Shown here piece after piece: positions 62,922-64,000 of a stretch of 64,000 bases of DNA (its first letter is position 1; every line of letters begins with the position of its first letter). Position numbers and translations under genes: made by a program. The notes beneath the pieces were generated by a model. That model was not told where the DNA came from and did not search any database. It saw nothing but the letters and a program-made list of their open reading frames with translations. Origin of the DNA: Chryseobacterium sp. Tr-659 (GTDB lineage: Bacteria; Bacteroidota; Bacteroidia; Flavobacteriales; Weeksellaceae); NCBI RefSeq assembly GCF_011752975.1, contig NZ_VWWP01000005.1, positions 280,005 through 344,004 on the forward strand, given 5' to 3'.

Positions 62922-63300
62922 TAATAAGTTTGTTTACAATTCTATGGATTCCGTATTTAATCAATTCACTGTTAAAATTAATAAGCAGTCCCAATTTTAA
63001 ATTGGTTTGTTTTAAATAGGTTAATGTCTGCGAATAAAAGATAGGATGTAACTCTAATACTGATTTAACTTCTACAATTACTTTATCTTCTATAATCAAG
63101 TCAATTTTATAAGCATTTTCTACAGTTATATCTTTGTATCTTAATGGTAAATAAACTTGTTGCTGTACATTAAACCCTTGATTTTTTAATTCATAAGCTA
63201 AAGCCATTTCATATGCATTTTCTAATAAGCCAACACCTAGGTTTTTATGCACTTCTATAGCAGCTCCTATTATTTTGTAAGATAATTCGTTTTCTGTCAT
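62914..63300 (-). CDS. GxxExxY protein
   Basis: A 128-residue protein of the GxxExxY family. The family-defining motif lies in KNLGVGLLENAYEMALAYEL (about residues 20-39), followed by a PD-(D/E)XK-like DLIIEDKVIVEVKSV core. That suggests a nuclease-like fold, but no activity is proven for the family. The start MTENELSYKIIG is chosen over a Met 49 codons upstream because that extension lies in the 252-bp repeat DNA and does not resemble the family. It overlaps the beta-mannosidase start by 8 bases, so the two are likely one transcript. Confidence 0.9.
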   Translation of the reverse strand: MTENELSYKIIGAAIEVHKNLGVGLLENAYEMALAYELKNQGFNVQQQVYLPLRYKDITVENAYKIDLIIEDKVIVEVKSVLELHPIFYSQTLTYLKQTNLKLGLLINFNSELIKYGIHRIVNKLINE

Positions 63301-63320
63301 CCATTTGTGTATTTTATGTT

Positions 63321-64000
63321 TTTTGTTAAATGTAAAACATTTTATTTTTGGAACGCAAAGCTTTATTTTTACAATAATATATTTTGAGGCAGCTAAGAAT
63401 GAATCGATTTTCAATCGATTAGATAAAGCTCTTGCCTTATTTACCACACTTCATCAGCGACAGAGTCGCTTTTCTTTGCAACCTTAAAATAAAATGATCA
63501 ATTAAGAAAGCTTTGCGTTTATTTTTCAATTTTAAAAGCCATAATCCTATGCATTTTTACTTCAACTTTTATTTTTGTTAAATATAAAGCACTTTATTTC
63601 TGGAACGCAAAGCTTTATTTTTATAATAATATATTTTGAGGCAGCTAAGAATGAATCGATTTTCAATCGATTAGATAAAGCTCTTGCCTTATTTACCACA
63701 CTTCATCAGCGACAGAGTCGCTTTTCTTTGCAACCTTAAAATAAAACGTTCAATTAAGAAAGCTTTGCGTTTATTTTTCAATTTTAAAAGCCATAATCCT
63801 ATGCATTTTTACTTCAACTTTTATTTTTGTTAAATATAAAGCACTTTATTTCTGGAACGCAAAGCTTTATTTTTATAATAATATATTTTGAGGCAGCTAA
63901 GAATGAATCGATTTTCAATCGATTAGATAAAGCTCTTGCCTTATTTACCACACTTCATCAGCGACAGAGTCGCTTTTCTTTGCAACCTTAAAATAAAACG
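63321..64000. repeat. 252-bp tandem direct repeats, at least 2.7 copies, reaching the window end
   Basis: The landmark GGAACGCAAAGCTTT recurs at 63350, 63602 and 63854, giving an exact 252-base period. The third copy is cut by the window end, so the array continues. Each unit holds an outer inverted repeat AACGCAAAGCTTT / AAAGCTTTGCGTT (63352-63364 with 63507-63519 in the first copy), an inner AATCGATTTTCAATCGATT (63402-63420) and a hairpin AGCGACAGAGTCGCT (63456-63470). Copies 2 and 3 are almost identical, copy 1 slightly diverged. No protein is likely encoded. The array sits upstream of the GxxExxY gene. Confidence 0.9.

Noticed and set aside
63301..63447. 49-codon N-terminal extension of the GxxExxY frame
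   Set aside because: The extension lies inside the 252-bp repeat unit and does not resemble the family; the Met at 63300 starts the recognisable domain.
63321..64000. CRISPR array
   Set aside because: The repeat unit is 252 bases with no unique spacers and no cas genes nearby; it is a tandem direct repeat.

Overview
The window is a stretch of chromosome from a Flavobacteriia bacterium, almost certainly Chryseobacterium or a close relative. The signs are low GC, scarce Shine-Dalgarno sequences, promoters with the Bacteroidetes -7 box TAnnTTTG, several proteins with type IX secretion (T9SS) C-terminal sorting domains, gliding genes gldF/gldG, and a protein-glutaminase closely matching the enzyme I remember from Chryseobacterium proteolyticum. 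No tRNA, rRNA, CRISPR array, prophage or insertion sequence was seen.

Layout. 1-7.6 kb: 3' part of a dicarboxylate carrier, a lipid-kinase-like protein, an RsiV-like lipoprotein, two tandem DUF3857/transglutaminase-fold proteins (one with a destroyed active site), and a structured candidate small RNA. 7.6-18.3 kb: gyrB, a delta-60-repeat T9SS protein, cydAB plus a ClbS/DfsB gene, lysS, rlmF, a cytochrome c lipoprotein and a cupin lipoprotein. 19-27.7 kb: the complete tryptophan operon behind a leader peptide with three consecutive Trp codons and an attenuator; two unrelated genes sit between trpF and trpB, and lipB follows. 28.3-32.2 kb: protein-glutaminase and a small lipoprotein, an SDR enzyme, and a nitroreductase-ohrR-ohr operon behind a perfect palindromic operator. 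32.3-44.2 kb: an exported peptide-deformylase-like protein lacking the usual Cys ligand, a ChaN-like lipoprotein, and a heme-uptake operon (TonB receptor, HmuY, HmuT, HmuU, HmuV, a methyltransferase, HmuS). Divergent from it are two T9SS cargo genes behind near-identical, probably Fur-controlled promoters; one cargo is a second HmuY-like protein.

44.2-64 kb: ABM protein, a micro-ORF coupled to a TauE/SafE transporter, an Rrf2 regulator, two uncharacterised genes, gldG/gldF, a HemJ-like protein, kbl, a JmjC-like cupin, an M1 aminopeptidase with T9SS signal, dacB, priA, an AEC transporter, a GH2 beta-mannosidase and a GxxExxY protein. The window ends inside a 252-bp tandem repeat whose unit carries nested inverted repeats.

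The best candidates for new biology are the heme locus with its secreted HmuY-like protein and embedded methyltransferase, the 252-bp array upstream of the GxxExxY gene, the palindrome shared by the TauE/SafE micro-operon and the cupin gene, the protein-glutaminase with its small neighbour, the candidate sRNA at about 6.8-7.0 kb, and the trp attenuator with the two genes inserted in the operon. All functional calls come from motif recognition by eye; no database search was run.
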